Source: Treponema sp. (lineage in GTDB: Bacteria; Spirochaetota; Spirochaetia; Treponematales; Breznakiellaceae). From it: a stretch of 64,000 nt of DNA. The stretch spans positions 1 through 64,000 of the forward strand of contig WRIV01000004.1 of NCBI GenBank assembly GCA_009782555.1, read 5' to 3'. Under the pieces are notes generated by a model that searched no databases, had not been told where the DNA came from, and worked only from the letters and a program-made list of their open reading frames with translations. Position numbers and translations under genes: made by a program. This document shows, one piece after another, positions 1-9,078 of this stretch (positions are counted from its first letter, which is position 1; every line of letters starts with the position of its first letter).

Positions 1-402
<402 letters not shown>

Positions 403-498
403 TTATTGTCCGCTGTGCAAAAACCCAGTTCCGGTTTTTCCAGTTCCCCCGCAAAACCCAGACCGGTTTTGTTATTCCCCGGCAATACGGTTTTAATA

Positions 499-618
499 TG
501 CCTGGTGATTATGGTGGAGGTGCCATACCCGATCCCTTTCCGAACTCGGAAGTCAAGCCCTCTAACGTCGATGGTACTGCGCCTCTAAGACGCGGGAGAG
601 TAGATAGTCGCCAGGCTT
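499..618 (+). rRNA. rrf: 5S ribosomal RNA
   Basis: About 120 nt lying 3' of the 23S gene. The terminal helix strands tgcctgg (from 499) and ccaggc (611-616) pair. Between them are the conserved 5S internal segments ccgaactcggaag and the loop E/helix IV region. A T-rich run (617-630) directly follows the closing helix, so the terminal stem plus T-tract could also stop transcription of the rRNA operon just before the convergent galK stop codon. Confidence 0.96.
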
Positions 619-627
619 TTTTCTTTT

Positions 628-1980
628 TTAAATTGTCAGTTCTTCCGTACCCACAGACCGAATCCGCAGTACGGAAACCGATCCGGCTCCAAAAATTCCA
701 TCCATTACGGTGCGGTAGTCTTCCAGTGCTGGAGAAGGAATATATGCCTGGATGGTACCGGCAAATCCGCCGCCATGGACCCGGCATGCACCCGGTAAAG
801 ACCTGGTCCGGAGAAAATTCCGGGTCAACGCCAAAGCAACAGCAATTCCCTGCTCATTTACGTTCTGTACCGAATATATGTTTTGCAGCAATTCCCAGGA
901 TGAGTCTCCCGATTCATTTACCAGCCTTAGATATTTTGCTATGGCTTTGTTTTTTAAAGATGATACAGCAAGGTTTTCCAGGGCAGCGTGCATATCTGCG
1001 GCACGCTGATTTTCGTCAAAGAAATGAAACGCCCTGAGCAGCGCCCGGTCTCCCAATTTTTGCCGTATCTCCGCCGCCTGCTTTTCCACCGCTTTTTTCT
1101 TGCATTCCTGAAGCGCTTCTTTGCCGAAAAAAGCGGCCACAGCCTTCATCTCGTTGGGAATGGCTGCATAGTCTGGAGTCAGGTCTGCATGGCTTCCCCG
1201 GGTGTTTATTACACAAAGAACATAGCCTGAGGAGGACAAATCTACATCGACCTGTTTAATCAGAGGTTTTCCAGGATCGGCAAAGTCGATGGTTACCGCT
1301 CCTCCGCAGACGCAGGCGCACTGATCCATAAGACCGCAGGGTTTGCCAAAATATACATTTTCCGCCTTCTGGCATATCTGGGCAATTTCCAAGGAACTGC
1401 ATTTGCCACCGTTGTACAAATTATTGATGATCCTGCCAAAAAGCACTTCCACCGCCGCTGAAGAAGAAAGGCCCGAACCGGGAAGTATCATGGAGTTGGC
1501 GTTGACGGTAAATCCATTTACTGCCGCTCCCCGGGCGCTGAACCCGGCAGCGATGCCCCGTATAAGAGCTTCGGTGGTTCCCTTTTCATGTTCCTTCGGT
1601 TCAAGATCGGGACCCTCTGAATTGACAAGGTCCACCACCACATCGGGATGGCCGGCGGAACGAAAAAAAATGCGGTTATCTGAACGGGCCGCAGCGACGG
1701 CAGCTTGATCCAGTTGAATTGATGCGGCAACCACCCGGCCTCTGTTGTGATCCGTATGATTGCCTCCCAGTTCGGTACGGCCCGCGGCTGTAAAGAGCCG
1801 GAGTTCTTTTCTGGTTTCGGGAAAGACAGTCAGAGGAAAATCCTCTTCACTTTGCATGGTTTCTATTAGCGAAGTATAGCGTTTTTTTCCCGGTTCCGCC
1901 TCTTCCGGACCGTAGAGTTTTTCAAAGAGGGGAGTGGATGAGGTTCCTTCGAGTTTCTGCAGCAGTTCTTTTCCGTTCAT
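628..1980 (-). CDS. galK: Galactokinase (GHMP kinase family)
   Basis: Phosphorylates galactose to galactose 1-phosphate in the Leloir pathway, in the cytoplasm. The 450-residue protein shows the family landmarks: the N-terminal galactokinase signature GRTELGGNHTDHN (about 67-79), the ATP-binding loop LPGSGLSSSAAVEV (about 166-179), a GLMDQ segment (about 216-220) holding the likely catalytic Asp, and a C-terminal GGGFAG motif. The signature has Asn where the classical GRVNLIGEHTDY form has Glu; this variant is known in other anaerobe galactokinases. The open frame extends 38 codons further upstream, but the ATG at 1980 gives the first galactokinase-like residues and leaves the upstream palindrome outside the gene. 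No galT or galE lies nearby. It converges on the rRNA operon. Confidence 0.93.
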   Translation of the reverse strand: MNGKELLQKLEGTSSTPLFEKLYGPEEAEPGKKRYTSLIETMQSEEDFPLTVFPETRKELRLFTAAGRTELGGNHTDHNRGRVVAASIQLDQAAVAAARSDNRIFFRSAGHPDVVVDLVNSEGPDLEPKEHEKGTTEALIRGIAAGFSARGAAVNGFTVNANSMILPGSGLSSSAAVEVLFGRIINNLYNGGKCSSLEIAQICQKAENVYFGKPCGLMDQCACVCGGAVTIDFADPGKPLIKQVDVDLSSSGYVLCVINTRGSHADLTPDYAAIPNEMKAVAAFFGKEALQECKKKAVEKQAAEIRQKLGDRALLRAFHFFDENQRAADMHAALENLAVSSLKNKAIAKYLRLVNESGDSSWELLQNIYSVQNVNEQGIAVALALTRNFLRTRSLPGACRVHGGGFAGTIQAYIPSPALEDYRTVMDGIFGAGSVSVLRIRSVGTEELTI

Positions 1981-2010
1981 TGTTCCAGTATAGGTAAAAC
2001 AGCGGGGTTT

Positions 2011-2030
2011 CACAACAAATATTTGTTGTG
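2011..2030. promoter_or_regulatory. Perfect 20-bp palindrome between galK and rmuC (putative operator)
   Basis: The two 10-base halves cacaacaaat and atttgttgtg are exact reverse complements. It lies 31-50 bases upstream of the galK start and overlaps the best candidate galK -10 box, as expected for a repressor site. The A/T-rich centre flanked by CAAC/GTTG resembles operators of ROK or LacI-type sugar regulators, but no such regulator is encoded nearby, so the binding protein is unknown. Confidence 0.55.
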
Positions 2031-2046
2031 CCCGTTGAATTGACAA
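2018..2046 (-). promoter_or_regulatory. Candidate galK promoter
   Basis: On the minus strand TTGTCA (2041-2046), a 17-bp spacer and AATATT (2018-2023) match a sigma-70 promoter at five and four of six positions. The -10 box sits in the middle of the 20-bp palindrome, so protein bound there would block galK transcription. The leader would be about 30 nt. Confidence 0.35.
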
Positions 2047-2068
2047 AACAAATTCGATTTGATAAAAC
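2040..2068 (+). promoter_or_regulatory. Candidate rmuC promoter
   Basis: A perfect -35 TTGACA (2040-2045), 17-bp spacer and weak -10 TAAAAC (2063-2068) precede the rmuC ribosome-binding site at 2085-2090. The -35 overlaps the opposite-strand -35 proposed for galK. Confidence 0.4.
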
Positions 2069-2097
2069 AGAATAACCCTTACGCAAGGAGACAATAT

Positions 2098-3417
2098 ATG
2101 AATGCAGGGTTAATCGTTCAAATAGTTATGTTTGCTGTTATCCTTGTTCAATTAGTTTTGTTAATCCGTTTTTATGCAAAACAAAGCCGGGGCCAAGAAG
2201 ATCATGTTTTATTAAAACTCACTGAATATGAAAAAAAGCTGGATAAAAATGAGTTTTCGATCCGCGAGGAATTTGGCAGAAGCAGGGAAGAAACAAATAG
2301 ATCTGCCAAAGAATCCAGGGAAGAACTGGCCGCATCGGTAAAATCCGCAGAGGAAAAGCTGCTGACGATCATAATGGAATTCACCAGGCTGGTTGACAAT
2401 AAAATAGAAGTATTAACAAAGGATACTAAAGACAGCCTTGAAAAAAACCGAGAGACAGTCGAAAAAAAACTTGCCGATATTCAGCGGGAGAACGGCGAAA
2501 GGCTTGAACAAATGCGGCAAACCGTTGACGAAAAACTGCATAAGACACTTGAATCCCGGCTGGGGGAATCTTTTAAGTTAGTAAGTGAGCGGCTTGAACA
2601 GGTTCAGAAGGGTCTCGGTGAAATGCAGAGCCTTGCTTCTGATGTGGGAGATCTAAAAAAAGTAATGACAAATGTTAAAACCAAAGGGGTCCTAGGTGAG
2701 TATCAACTCGAGTCGATTCTTGAACAAATGCTGGCGCCGAATCAATACGATAAAAATGTTAAAACAAAAACCGGCAGTGACAAAAATGTTGAGTTCGCTG
2801 TAAAATTTCCCAGTAAGGATAACCCGGGTGAATTTGTTTGGCTCCCCATTGATTCAAAACTGCCTGCGAGCGGATTTGAAGCGCTTATCGATGCCCATAA
2901 TACGGGGGACAAAAAAATGATTGAAGATGCACAGAAGACATTTTCAAAGACAGTCAAGAATTTTGCAAAAGATATTCATGATAAATATATTGATCCTCCA
3001 AACACCACGGATTTTGCAATTTTATTTTTGCCCTTCGAAAGTGAATATGCGGAAGTGGTCCGGGATCCCGATCTTTTTGAAAGCATACAAAGGGATTATA
3101 AGATAAACATTACCGGTCCATCGACATTGGCGGCTTTTTTAAATGCATTGCAGGTTGGCTTCCGGAGCCTTGCCGTAGAAAAACGAACAAGTGAGATATG
3201 GAAAATATTGAGCGAAGTAAAAAAAGAATTCGGAACTTTTGAAATTGTTTTAACAAAAGTTAAAGAGCAGATTGACAAGGCAAGTACCACATTGGAAAAA
3301 GATGTAGGCATAAGGACCCGGGCAATTGTCAGAAAACTTAAAGATGTTGAAACACTGTCCGACGATAAGGCTGATCAGGAACTATTGTCTTTTGGTTCTT
3401 CTGTGGAAGATTCCTAG
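2098..3417 (+). CDS. rmuC: RmuC-family DNA recombination protein
   Basis: RmuC proteins are implicated in limiting recombination at inverted repeats and carry a nuclease-like fold. This 439-residue copy has an N-terminal membrane segment (about 4-24), a long charged coiled coil (about 30-195) and the RmuC domain, with its KTKGVLGEYQLESIL start at about 195-210 and the conserved LPIDSKLP stretch at about 250. The start at 2098 is chosen because AAGGAG (2085-2090) lies at ideal spacing; the frame opens 13 codons earlier at a poorer start. The last 36 bases overlap the convergent murJ gene. Confidence 0.9.
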   Translation: MNAGLIVQIVMFAVILVQLVLLIRFYAKQSRGQEDHVLLKLTEYEKKLDKNEFSIREEFGRSREETNRSAKESREELAASVKSAEEKLLTIIMEFTRLVDNKIEVLTKDTKDSLEKNRETVEKKLADIQRENGERLEQMRQTVDEKLHKTLESRLGESFKLVSERLEQVQKGLGEMQSLASDVGDLKKVMTNVKTKGVLGEYQLESILEQMLAPNQYDKNVKTKTGSDKNVEFAVKFPSKDNPGEFVWLPIDSKLPASGFEALIDAHNTGDKKMIEDAQKTFSKTVKNFAKDIHDKYIDPPNTTDFAILFLPFESEYAEVVRDPDLFESIQRDYKINITGPSTLAAFLNALQVGFRSLAVEKRTSEIWKILSEVKKEFGTFEIVLTKVKEQIDKASTTLEKDVGIRTRAIVRKLKDVETLSDDKADQELLSFGSSVEDS

Positions 3418-4968
3418 AACAGCTTTAAGCTGCCTGTCTCTGGTAACTGCCAGCAGAGCAAGACCGATGGCGGCGAACAGCAGAGTTTCCAGGGCTAAGG
3501 GAACGCCATAGCTGATCAGGCGGCCCCGTCCGGCAAAGAAGGGATTCAGCCGGGGAGCAAGAAAGAACACCGGTACGGCGGCAATGCAGGAAAAAAAGAT
3601 CAGTTTTAGGACATAGAGAGCCGCCGGCCCCAGAGCCATGGTTACGGCGATATGGGGACTGCGGCCCAGGAAAATCAGGAGCAGCGCCGTATTAGCAGCA
3701 CTGGCAATGGTCAGAGCCAGGGCTACGCCGGTCCCCTTCATAGGGCCCACCAGGACCGCCGCGAGGACTATATTAATCCCAAATGAAAAGATCCCCGCCA
3801 GAGTGGGGGACCGGGAATCACTTTGGGCATAAAATGCCGGGGCCAGGATACGGTTCAGGGCAATGAAAAAAAGCCCCGGCATATGGAACAGAAAGGCTCC
3901 GTAGGTCAGAGCCACTGACTTTTCGTTAAAATTTTTTGTTTGGAAAAGAAGCCGGATCAAAGTTTCTCCCTGGGCTAAAAAGAAAAAAGTAATCGGAATG
4001 GTGATAAGGGCAATAATGTCCATGGCCTGGGTCAGGCGCCGGGTGTATTCCGGCCAGCGGCCCGTTTTGGCATGTTCCGCCAAATCCGGAAGCAGCACCG
4101 TACCGATGGAAACGGCAAAAACTCCCAGGATCAGTTCCTGAAGGCGCAGAGAATATTGAAGACTCGACACTACCCCTTCTCCGGCTTTTCCTGCCAGGGC
4201 GGTGGATACCAGATCGTTAAGCTGATAGGCCGCCATTCCGATAACCGTGGGGCCAATCAAGATCAGCACCTTTCTGGTACCAGGGTTTCGTATTGCTCTG
4301 CCCAGGCCGGTAATAAAGAAACGGAATCCTTTTCTCCATACAAAAGGAAATTGAATGGCTGCTTCCAGAAATCCTCCGATGATGATCCCTATGGCCATGG
4401 CTCTGGCGGGATTCGCAGTAAATGGCGAAAGCCCGTAGGCGCAGACGATGGTTACCATATTGAGGAGGATCGGCGCCAAACCCGACGGAGCAAAGACATG
4501 GACGCTGTTCAAAATTCCCTGAAAAAGGGCAGCGATGGAAATAAAAGCCAGGAAGGGAAACATGATCCGGGTAAGGAACACCGTCTCGTCAAAGGCTTTC
4601 ATGCTGAAAATGGGAATGATCAGGGGAGAGAAGAATATCCCCAGGGCAACAGCAATGCTTACAAAAAAGGTGAGGAAGGTAAAGACGCAGGAAATAAATT
4701 CCCTTGTTTTTTCACGGTCCGCCGCCAGAAGATATTCCTTGAGGGTAGGGATAAAGGCGGCAGCGATGGAGCCTTCTGCAAAGAGCCTGCGGAACAGGTT
4801 GGGGATCATAAAGGCCACAGAAAAAGCATCCGAAAGGGCGCTGGTACCCAGCAGGGCCGCTTTGGTCATTTCCCGGAGCAATCCCAATATGCGGGACGCC
4901 AGGGTAAGTATCGACAGTGCCGAGCCGGATCGGAGAAGCCTGGCTGCGCCGGGTTTTGAGCTATCCAT
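3382..4968 (-). CDS. murJ: Lipid II flippase MurJ (MviN family)
   Basis: MurJ moves the peptidoglycan precursor lipid II across the inner membrane. The 528-residue protein is hydrophobic throughout, consistent with the 14 membrane segments of the family. It opens with the typical ASRILGLLREM segment and carries the MIPNLFRRLFAEGS motif at about 54-67, with an Arg-rich start to the second helix that is characteristic of MurJ. GGAG lies 5' of the ATG at 4968. It overlaps the end of rmuC by 36 bp tail to tail and diverges from clpC, with facing promoters in the gap. Confidence 0.95.
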   Translation of the reverse strand: MDSSKPGAARLLRSGSALSILTLASRILGLLREMTKAALLGTSALSDAFSVAFMIPNLFRRLFAEGSIAAAFIPTLKEYLLAADREKTREFISCVFTFLTFFVSIAVALGIFFSPLIIPIFSMKAFDETVFLTRIMFPFLAFISIAALFQGILNSVHVFAPSGLAPILLNMVTIVCAYGLSPFTANPARAMAIGIIIGGFLEAAIQFPFVWRKGFRFFITGLGRAIRNPGTRKVLILIGPTVIGMAAYQLNDLVSTALAGKAGEGVVSSLQYSLRLQELILGVFAVSIGTVLLPDLAEHAKTGRWPEYTRRLTQAMDIIALITIPITFFFLAQGETLIRLLFQTKNFNEKSVALTYGAFLFHMPGLFFIALNRILAPAFYAQSDSRSPTLAGIFSFGINIVLAAVLVGPMKGTGVALALTIASAANTALLLIFLGRSPHIAVTMALGPAALYVLKLIFFSCIAAVPVFFLAPRLNPFFAGRGRLISYGVPLALETLLFAAIGLALLAVTRDRQLKAVLGIFHRRTKRQ

Positions 4969-4979
4969 GATCTCCGGTC

Positions 4980-5009
4980 AGTATACTATTCATTGTAAAT
5001 GGTACTCAA
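4980..5009 (-). promoter_or_regulatory. Candidate murJ promoter
   Basis: On the minus strand TTGAGT (5004-5009), an 18-bp spacer and TATACT (4980-4985, five of six consensus bases). The start codon at 4968 lies 12 nt further, with a GGAG Shine-Dalgarno in the short leader. Confidence 0.45.
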
Positions 5010-5017
5010 TGCGAAGG

Positions 5018-5047
5018 TTGACAGTACATAGCAGCCTGAACCATACT
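5018..5047 (+). promoter_or_regulatory. Candidate clpC promoter
   Basis: A perfect TTGACA (5018-5023), 18-bp spacer and CATACT (5042-5047). The leader of about 30 nt contains GGAGG at 5072-5076. I see no CIRCE or CtsR-type repeat, so heat-shock control is not evident from the sequence. Confidence 0.45.
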
Positions 5048-5082
5048 GGATGATAGGCCGATAAATAACATGGAGGCTTCTT

Positions 5083-7698
5083 TTGTTTAAAGGTCTTACC
5101 CGGCGGGCACAGCGCATCCTTACTGTAGATGCCCAGAACGAAGCCCGCAAAAACAACGCCGATGAACTGTTACCGGAACATGTGATGATCTCTCTCCTTA
5201 GGGAAGGGGGCAGTACGGCCTGCAAAGCCCTTCTTTTTTTGGGCATCGATCTAAAAGAATTCCGGGAAAATTTGGAACATGAGCTTCCCCGGATTCGCAG
5301 CATTGGCGCCGGGGGAGCCACCGCTCTGCTTCCCGGAGATCTGCCTCCGTCCAAGCGGATCCGGCAAATGCTGGAGAGTGCCGCCGAAGAAGCCCGGGTG
5401 CTGGGAAAGGATTATATCGGAACGGAGCATCTTCTCTTTGCCGCCATGAGGGAGCAGGGGATGCCGGTCATAAAATACCTTTCTTTCCGGGCGGTGGATG
5501 TAGAGATGCTCCGGGTGGCGGTGGAAACCACCCTGAATCCCATCAGAACCAGCCGGGAAACCGCCGCCAGGGCAAAACCCGCGGTGTATCCTGTCCTTAC
5601 CCCGATCCTTGATGAATTTGCCCGGGATTTAACCGCCCTGGCAAAACAGGGAAAATTGGACCCCGTCATTGGCCGGGAACAGGAAATACAGCGGGCGGTG
5701 CGGATCCTTGCCCGCCGTACTAAGAACAACCCCATCCTGGTGGGAGAAAGCGGGGTTGGAAAAACCGCCATTGTGGAAGGGCTGGCCCGGTACTTTGCGG
5801 GAAAGGACCTTCCAGCGGAAAAGAATTTCATTTCAGCAAAAAGTTTCCCAGCGAAAAGCCCTTCCCAGGAAAATCTCCCCGAAAAAGCCCCCATACCTGA
5901 TATTTTTGCGGGAAAACGGATTCTCCTTCTTGATATGGGCCAGATTGTGGCGGGTACCAAGTACCGGGGTGAATTCGAAGAACGAATCAAAAAGATCATG
6001 AAAGAAATAACCCAGGCGGGAAATGTGATCCTTTTTATCGACGAAATACATACGATAATTGGGGCCGGCGGTGCGGAGGGGACCGTGGATGCCTCTAATA
6101 TGTTTAAACCCGCCCTCTCCAGAGGGGAAATCCAATGTATCGGCGCCACCACCCTTGCGGAATACCGGAAATACTTTGAAAAAGACGCCGCCCTGGAACG
6201 GCGTTTTCAGCCCATCAAAGTGGAGGAGACGGGCCTGGAAGAAACTATTTCCATCCTTCGGGGCATTAAAGGCCGGTACGAGGAATATCACCGGGTGACC
6301 TTTAGTTCCCAGGCACTGGATGCCGCCGCTGGCCTGGCAAAGCGGTACATTTCCGGCAGACGGATGCCCGACAAGGCCATCGATGTACTGGACGAAGCGG
6401 CGGCGATGAAAAAACTGCAATACAATGCGGCGCCGGAGGAGATCACCGGCATAGAACAGGAAATACAACAGCTTTTGGAAAAAAAGACCAGCATGGTGAA
6501 CACCCAGAATTATGAACAGGCGGCGGCCCTTCGGGATCAGGTCGGCCATCTTCGACAGCGGCTGGAGCAGGTCCGCCTTTCCTGGGAAAGCAAGGAACAG
6601 CCCGTACCTGTGGAAGAGACGGATATACGGCAGATTATTTCGGAGATGACCGGCATACCCCTTTCCCGGCTGGACGAAAGCGAATCCCGGCGGCTTCTTC
6701 GCATCGAAGGGGAACTCCACGAAACCGTAATTGGCCAGGATGAGGCGGTGCGCCGGGTAAGCCAGGCGGTGCGTCGTTCCCGGGCGGGGATAGCTTCTCC
6801 CTCCCGACCCTTGGGTTCCTTTATATTCTTAGGTCCCACCGGAGTAGGAAAAACCCTTTTGGCTAAGGCCCTGGCGAAATACCTCTTCGGATCCGCCGAC
6901 GCCCTGGTGCGGATAGATATGTCGGACTACATGGAAAAACACAATGCCTCCCGGATGACCGGTTCCCCTCCAGGTTATGTTGGGTATGAAGAAGGAGGTA
7001 TCCTGACTGAACAGATCCGGCGAAACCCCTACCGGGTGATACTTTTTGACGAGATTGAAAAGGCCCACCGGGATGTATTTAATCTCCTATTGCAAGTGCT
7101 GGAAGAAGGGGAACTAAAGGACAACCTGGGTCATACGGTGAGTTTTAGAAATACGGTGATTATTATGACCAGCAACGCCGGGGTGCGGGAAATTTCCCGG
7201 GATTCCCGGCTGGGTTTTTCCGTAGCTTCGGGCCTTATGGACAGCGGGGAAATTGAGGCGGCGGCCCTTTCGGAACTGCGGCGGTTCTTAAACCCTGAGT
7301 TCTTAAACCGGGTTGATGATGTGGTTGTTTTTAGGCCCCTTTCCCAAAAAGAAATCGAAGCGATCCTCGATGTACAGCTTGCTGACCTTTCCCGCCGCCT
7401 TGCGGATCAGGGTTTTTCACTCCTGGTTACCCCCGCCGCCCGGCGCATTCTTATCGAAAAGGGCTGGGATCCCAAGTTCGGAGGACGGCCCCTGCGCCGG
7501 GCGGTGCAAAAAGATCTGGAAGATGCCATAGCTCTCCTGATCCTGGAAAGGGATCCTTCCCCCGGAACGGTTTTTACCGCCGAAGGCAGGAACGGCAAAA
7601 TCAGCATAAAAGTTAAACAGGAAAATGCCGGAATACAGCCAAGCAAAGATGAATTTTCGGGGGTAAATGCCGAAACCTATATCACCGTACCCGGATAA
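5083..7698 (+). CDS. clpC: ClpC-type AAA+ unfoldase
   Basis: ATP-dependent unfoldase that feeds proteins to ClpP or remodels them, in the cytoplasm. The 871 residues contain the double Clp-N repeat (about 1-150), AAA-1 with Walker A GESGVGKT (221-228) and Walker B VILFIDEIH (315-323), a short UVR-like middle domain (NYEQAAALRDQ, about 476-486) typical of ClpC rather than ClpB, AAA-2 with Walker A GPTGVGKT (584-591) and Walker B VILFDE (652-657), and the C-terminal D2-small domain. Translation starts at TTG, six bases after GGAGG. AAA-1 carries an extra Lys/Pro/Ala-rich stretch of about 25 residues (about 241-270) before the LLLDMG strand. The 3' end overlaps glgC by 22 bp. Confidence 0.93.
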   Translation: MFKGLTRRAQRILTVDAQNEARKNNADELLPEHVMISLLREGGSTACKALLFLGIDLKEFRENLEHELPRIRSIGAGGATALLPGDLPPSKRIRQMLESAAEEARVLGKDYIGTEHLLFAAMREQGMPVIKYLSFRAVDVEMLRVAVETTLNPIRTSRETAARAKPAVYPVLTPILDEFARDLTALAKQGKLDPVIGREQEIQRAVRILARRTKNNPILVGESGVGKTAIVEGLARYFAGKDLPAEKNFISAKSFPAKSPSQENLPEKAPIPDIFAGKRILLLDMGQIVAGTKYRGEFEERIKKIMKEITQAGNVILFIDEIHTIIGAGGAEGTVDASNMFKPALSRGEIQCIGATTLAEYRKYFEKDAALERRFQPIKVEETGLEETISILRGIKGRYEEYHRVTFSSQALDAAAGLAKRYISGRRMPDKAIDVLDEAAAMKKLQYNAAPEEITGIEQEIQQLLEKKTSMVNTQNYEQAAALRDQVGHLRQRLEQVRLSWESKEQPVPVEETDIRQIISEMTGIPLSRLDESESRRLLRIEGELHETVIGQDEAVRRVSQAVRRSRAGIASPSRPLGSFIFLGPTGVGKTLLAKALAKYLFGSADALVRIDMSDYMEKHNASRMTGSPPGYVGYEEGGILTEQIRRNPYRVILFDEIEKAHRDVFNLLLQVLEEGELKDNLGHTVSFRNTVIIMTSNAGVREISRDSRLGFSVASGLMDSGEIEAAALSELRRFLNPEFLNRVDDVVVFRPLSQKEIEAILDVQLADLSRRLADQGFSLLVTPAARRILIEKGWDPKFGGRPLRRAVQKDLEDAIALLILERDPSPGTVFTAEGRNGKISIKVKQENAGIQPSKDEFSGVNAETYITVPG

Positions 7699-8948
7699 AG
7701 GATCGTGTTTTTCGGAATTACAATAATGCCATCTACAATGTGGTAGTGGCCGTAGTTGCCGTCGGCCCGGTTGATATTGTCGATTCCGATACGGCAACCC
7801 TCTCCTATACAGACGTTTTTGTCGATGATCGCTCCCTTGACGATAACGCCTTTGCCAATGCCCAAATTGGGAAGCCTTTTTTCTTCGTTTTGCTTTTTTT
7901 CTTCCTCTGTTTCGTAACGATCCGACCCCATACAGACGACTCCGTTCAGGCTGGCTCCTGATTCAATTGTGGTCCTGACACCTACGATGGAGTTGGAGAT
8001 CGATGCATTGGTGATGATACAGCCTTCGGAAGCAATGGACTGGTTCATATTGCTGAAATTCATCTTAGAAGGAGGCAGAGCCCGCATACGGGTATAGATC
8101 GGACTGGTTTCGTCGTAAATATCGAACCGGGGCCTCACGGTGGTCAGTTCCAGATTTGTTTCGTAAAAATTCCGGATGGTTCCGATATCTTCCCAATAAC
8201 CGTCGAAAACATACGCATTCACTTTTAATTTGTTAATTGATTGGGGGATGATCTCTTTGCCAAAGTCGGTAAGATCGTTATTAAGGCACTCTTCCATGGC
8301 GGCAGCATCAAATACATAGATCCCCATGGAAGCCAGGTATTCGTCTCGGCCATTTTTATCTTTTTTGAGTTCCAGAGGGGCTTTAAAATCCTGAATATCC
8401 CGGTCCGGTCCGGGTTTTTCCAGGAATTCGGTAATTCCTGAGCTTTTATTCACCTTAAGAATTCCCAGTTGGTTTGCATTTTCCCGGGACACGGTGGTAC
8501 AGGCGATGGTGATCGCCGCACCGGACTGCTGGTGCTTTTTGATAAAGTCCTTTAGGTCCATCCGGTATAGCTGATCCCCGGAGAGGATCAGGTAGTGGGA
8601 AGGGTCCTGGGTTCTGAAATGGATGAAATTTTTCCGGATGGCATCGGCGGTACCTTCGAACCAGCTTGTATGCTCAAAGGTCTGTTCCGCCGCCAGTATT
8701 TCCACAAAGCCCCTGGAAAAGATGTCAAAGTTGTAGGTTCGTCCAATATGCAGGTTTAGAGAAGCGGAATTAAACTGGGTAAGGACGTAGATTTGCCGTA
8801 AATTGGCGTTGATACAGTTGGAAATGGGGATATCTACCAGCCGGTATTTGCCGCCAAAGGGGACAGCAGGCTTTGCCCTGGCTTGGGTCAAGGGGAACAA
8901 CCGTGTTCCCTTTCCTCCTCCCAATACAATAGACAATACTTCCGCCAT
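7677..8948 (-). CDS. glgC: Glucose-1-phosphate adenylyltransferase (ADP-glucose pyrophosphorylase)
   Basis: Makes ADP-glucose from ATP and glucose 1-phosphate, the committed step of bacterial glycogen synthesis. The 423-residue protein begins with the nucleotide-binding GGGKGTRLFPLT motif and shows the family's KPAVPFGGKYRLVD, WFEGTADA, FLEKP and YWEDIGT segments, then a left-handed beta-helix C-terminus with isoleucine-rich hexapeptides. The ATG at 8948 is chosen because AGAGGA precedes it; the frame opens 16 codons earlier without a Shine-Dalgarno. The glycogen-debranching gene glgX lies elsewhere in the window (40714-42870), so glycogen metabolism is dispersed. Confidence 0.95.
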   Translation of the reverse strand: MAEVLSIVLGGGKGTRLFPLTQARAKPAVPFGGKYRLVDIPISNCINANLRQIYVLTQFNSASLNLHIGRTYNFDIFSRGFVEILAAEQTFEHTSWFEGTADAIRKNFIHFRTQDPSHYLILSGDQLYRMDLKDFIKKHQQSGAAITIACTTVSRENANQLGILKVNKSSGITEFLEKPGPDRDIQDFKAPLELKKDKNGRDEYLASMGIYVFDAAAMEECLNNDLTDFGKEIIPQSINKLKVNAYVFDGYWEDIGTIRNFYETNLELTTVRPRFDIYDETSPIYTRMRALPPSKMNFSNMNQSIASEGCIITNASISNSIVGVRTTIESGASLNGVVCMGSDRYETEEEKKQNEEKRLPNLGIGKGVIVKGAIIDKNVCIGEGCRIGIDNINRADGNYGHYHIVDGIIVIPKNTILYPGTVI

Positions 8949-9005
8949 GTTTTCCTCTTTGTTTAGTAATACGCCGGCCTCCCCCAAAAGAGACACAGCC
9001 CTTTA

Positions 9006-9034
9006 AGTATACGGTATTTTTTCCCTTTTGTCGA
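9006..9034 (-). promoter_or_regulatory. Candidate glgC promoter
   Basis: On the minus strand TCGACA (9029-9034), a 17-bp spacer and TATACT (9006-9011); both boxes match consensus at five of six positions. The leader is about 50 nt and includes the AGAGGA ribosome-binding site. Confidence 0.5.
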
Positions 9035-9042
9035 TAGAAACA

Positions 9043-9072
9043 ATGACTTTTTTATTTTCTTTCGATTAAAAT
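9043..9072 (+). promoter_or_regulatory. Candidate promoter of the MrfA-like helicase, start-proximal
   Basis: ATGACT (9043-9048), an 18-bp spacer and TAAAAT (9067-9072). The -10 box ends six bases before the ATG at 9079, so the transcript would start at or next to the start codon; there is no Shine-Dalgarno. Confidence 0.35.
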
Positions 9073-9078
9073 AAGCCT

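Noticed and set aside
403-498. tRNA in the 23S-5S spacer
   Set aside because: No cloverleaf, no T-loop consensus and no CCA end could be found.
4072-4959. 295-codon open frame antisense to murJ
   Set aside because: Composition is Gly/Lys/Gln-rich with no family features; murJ is the real gene.
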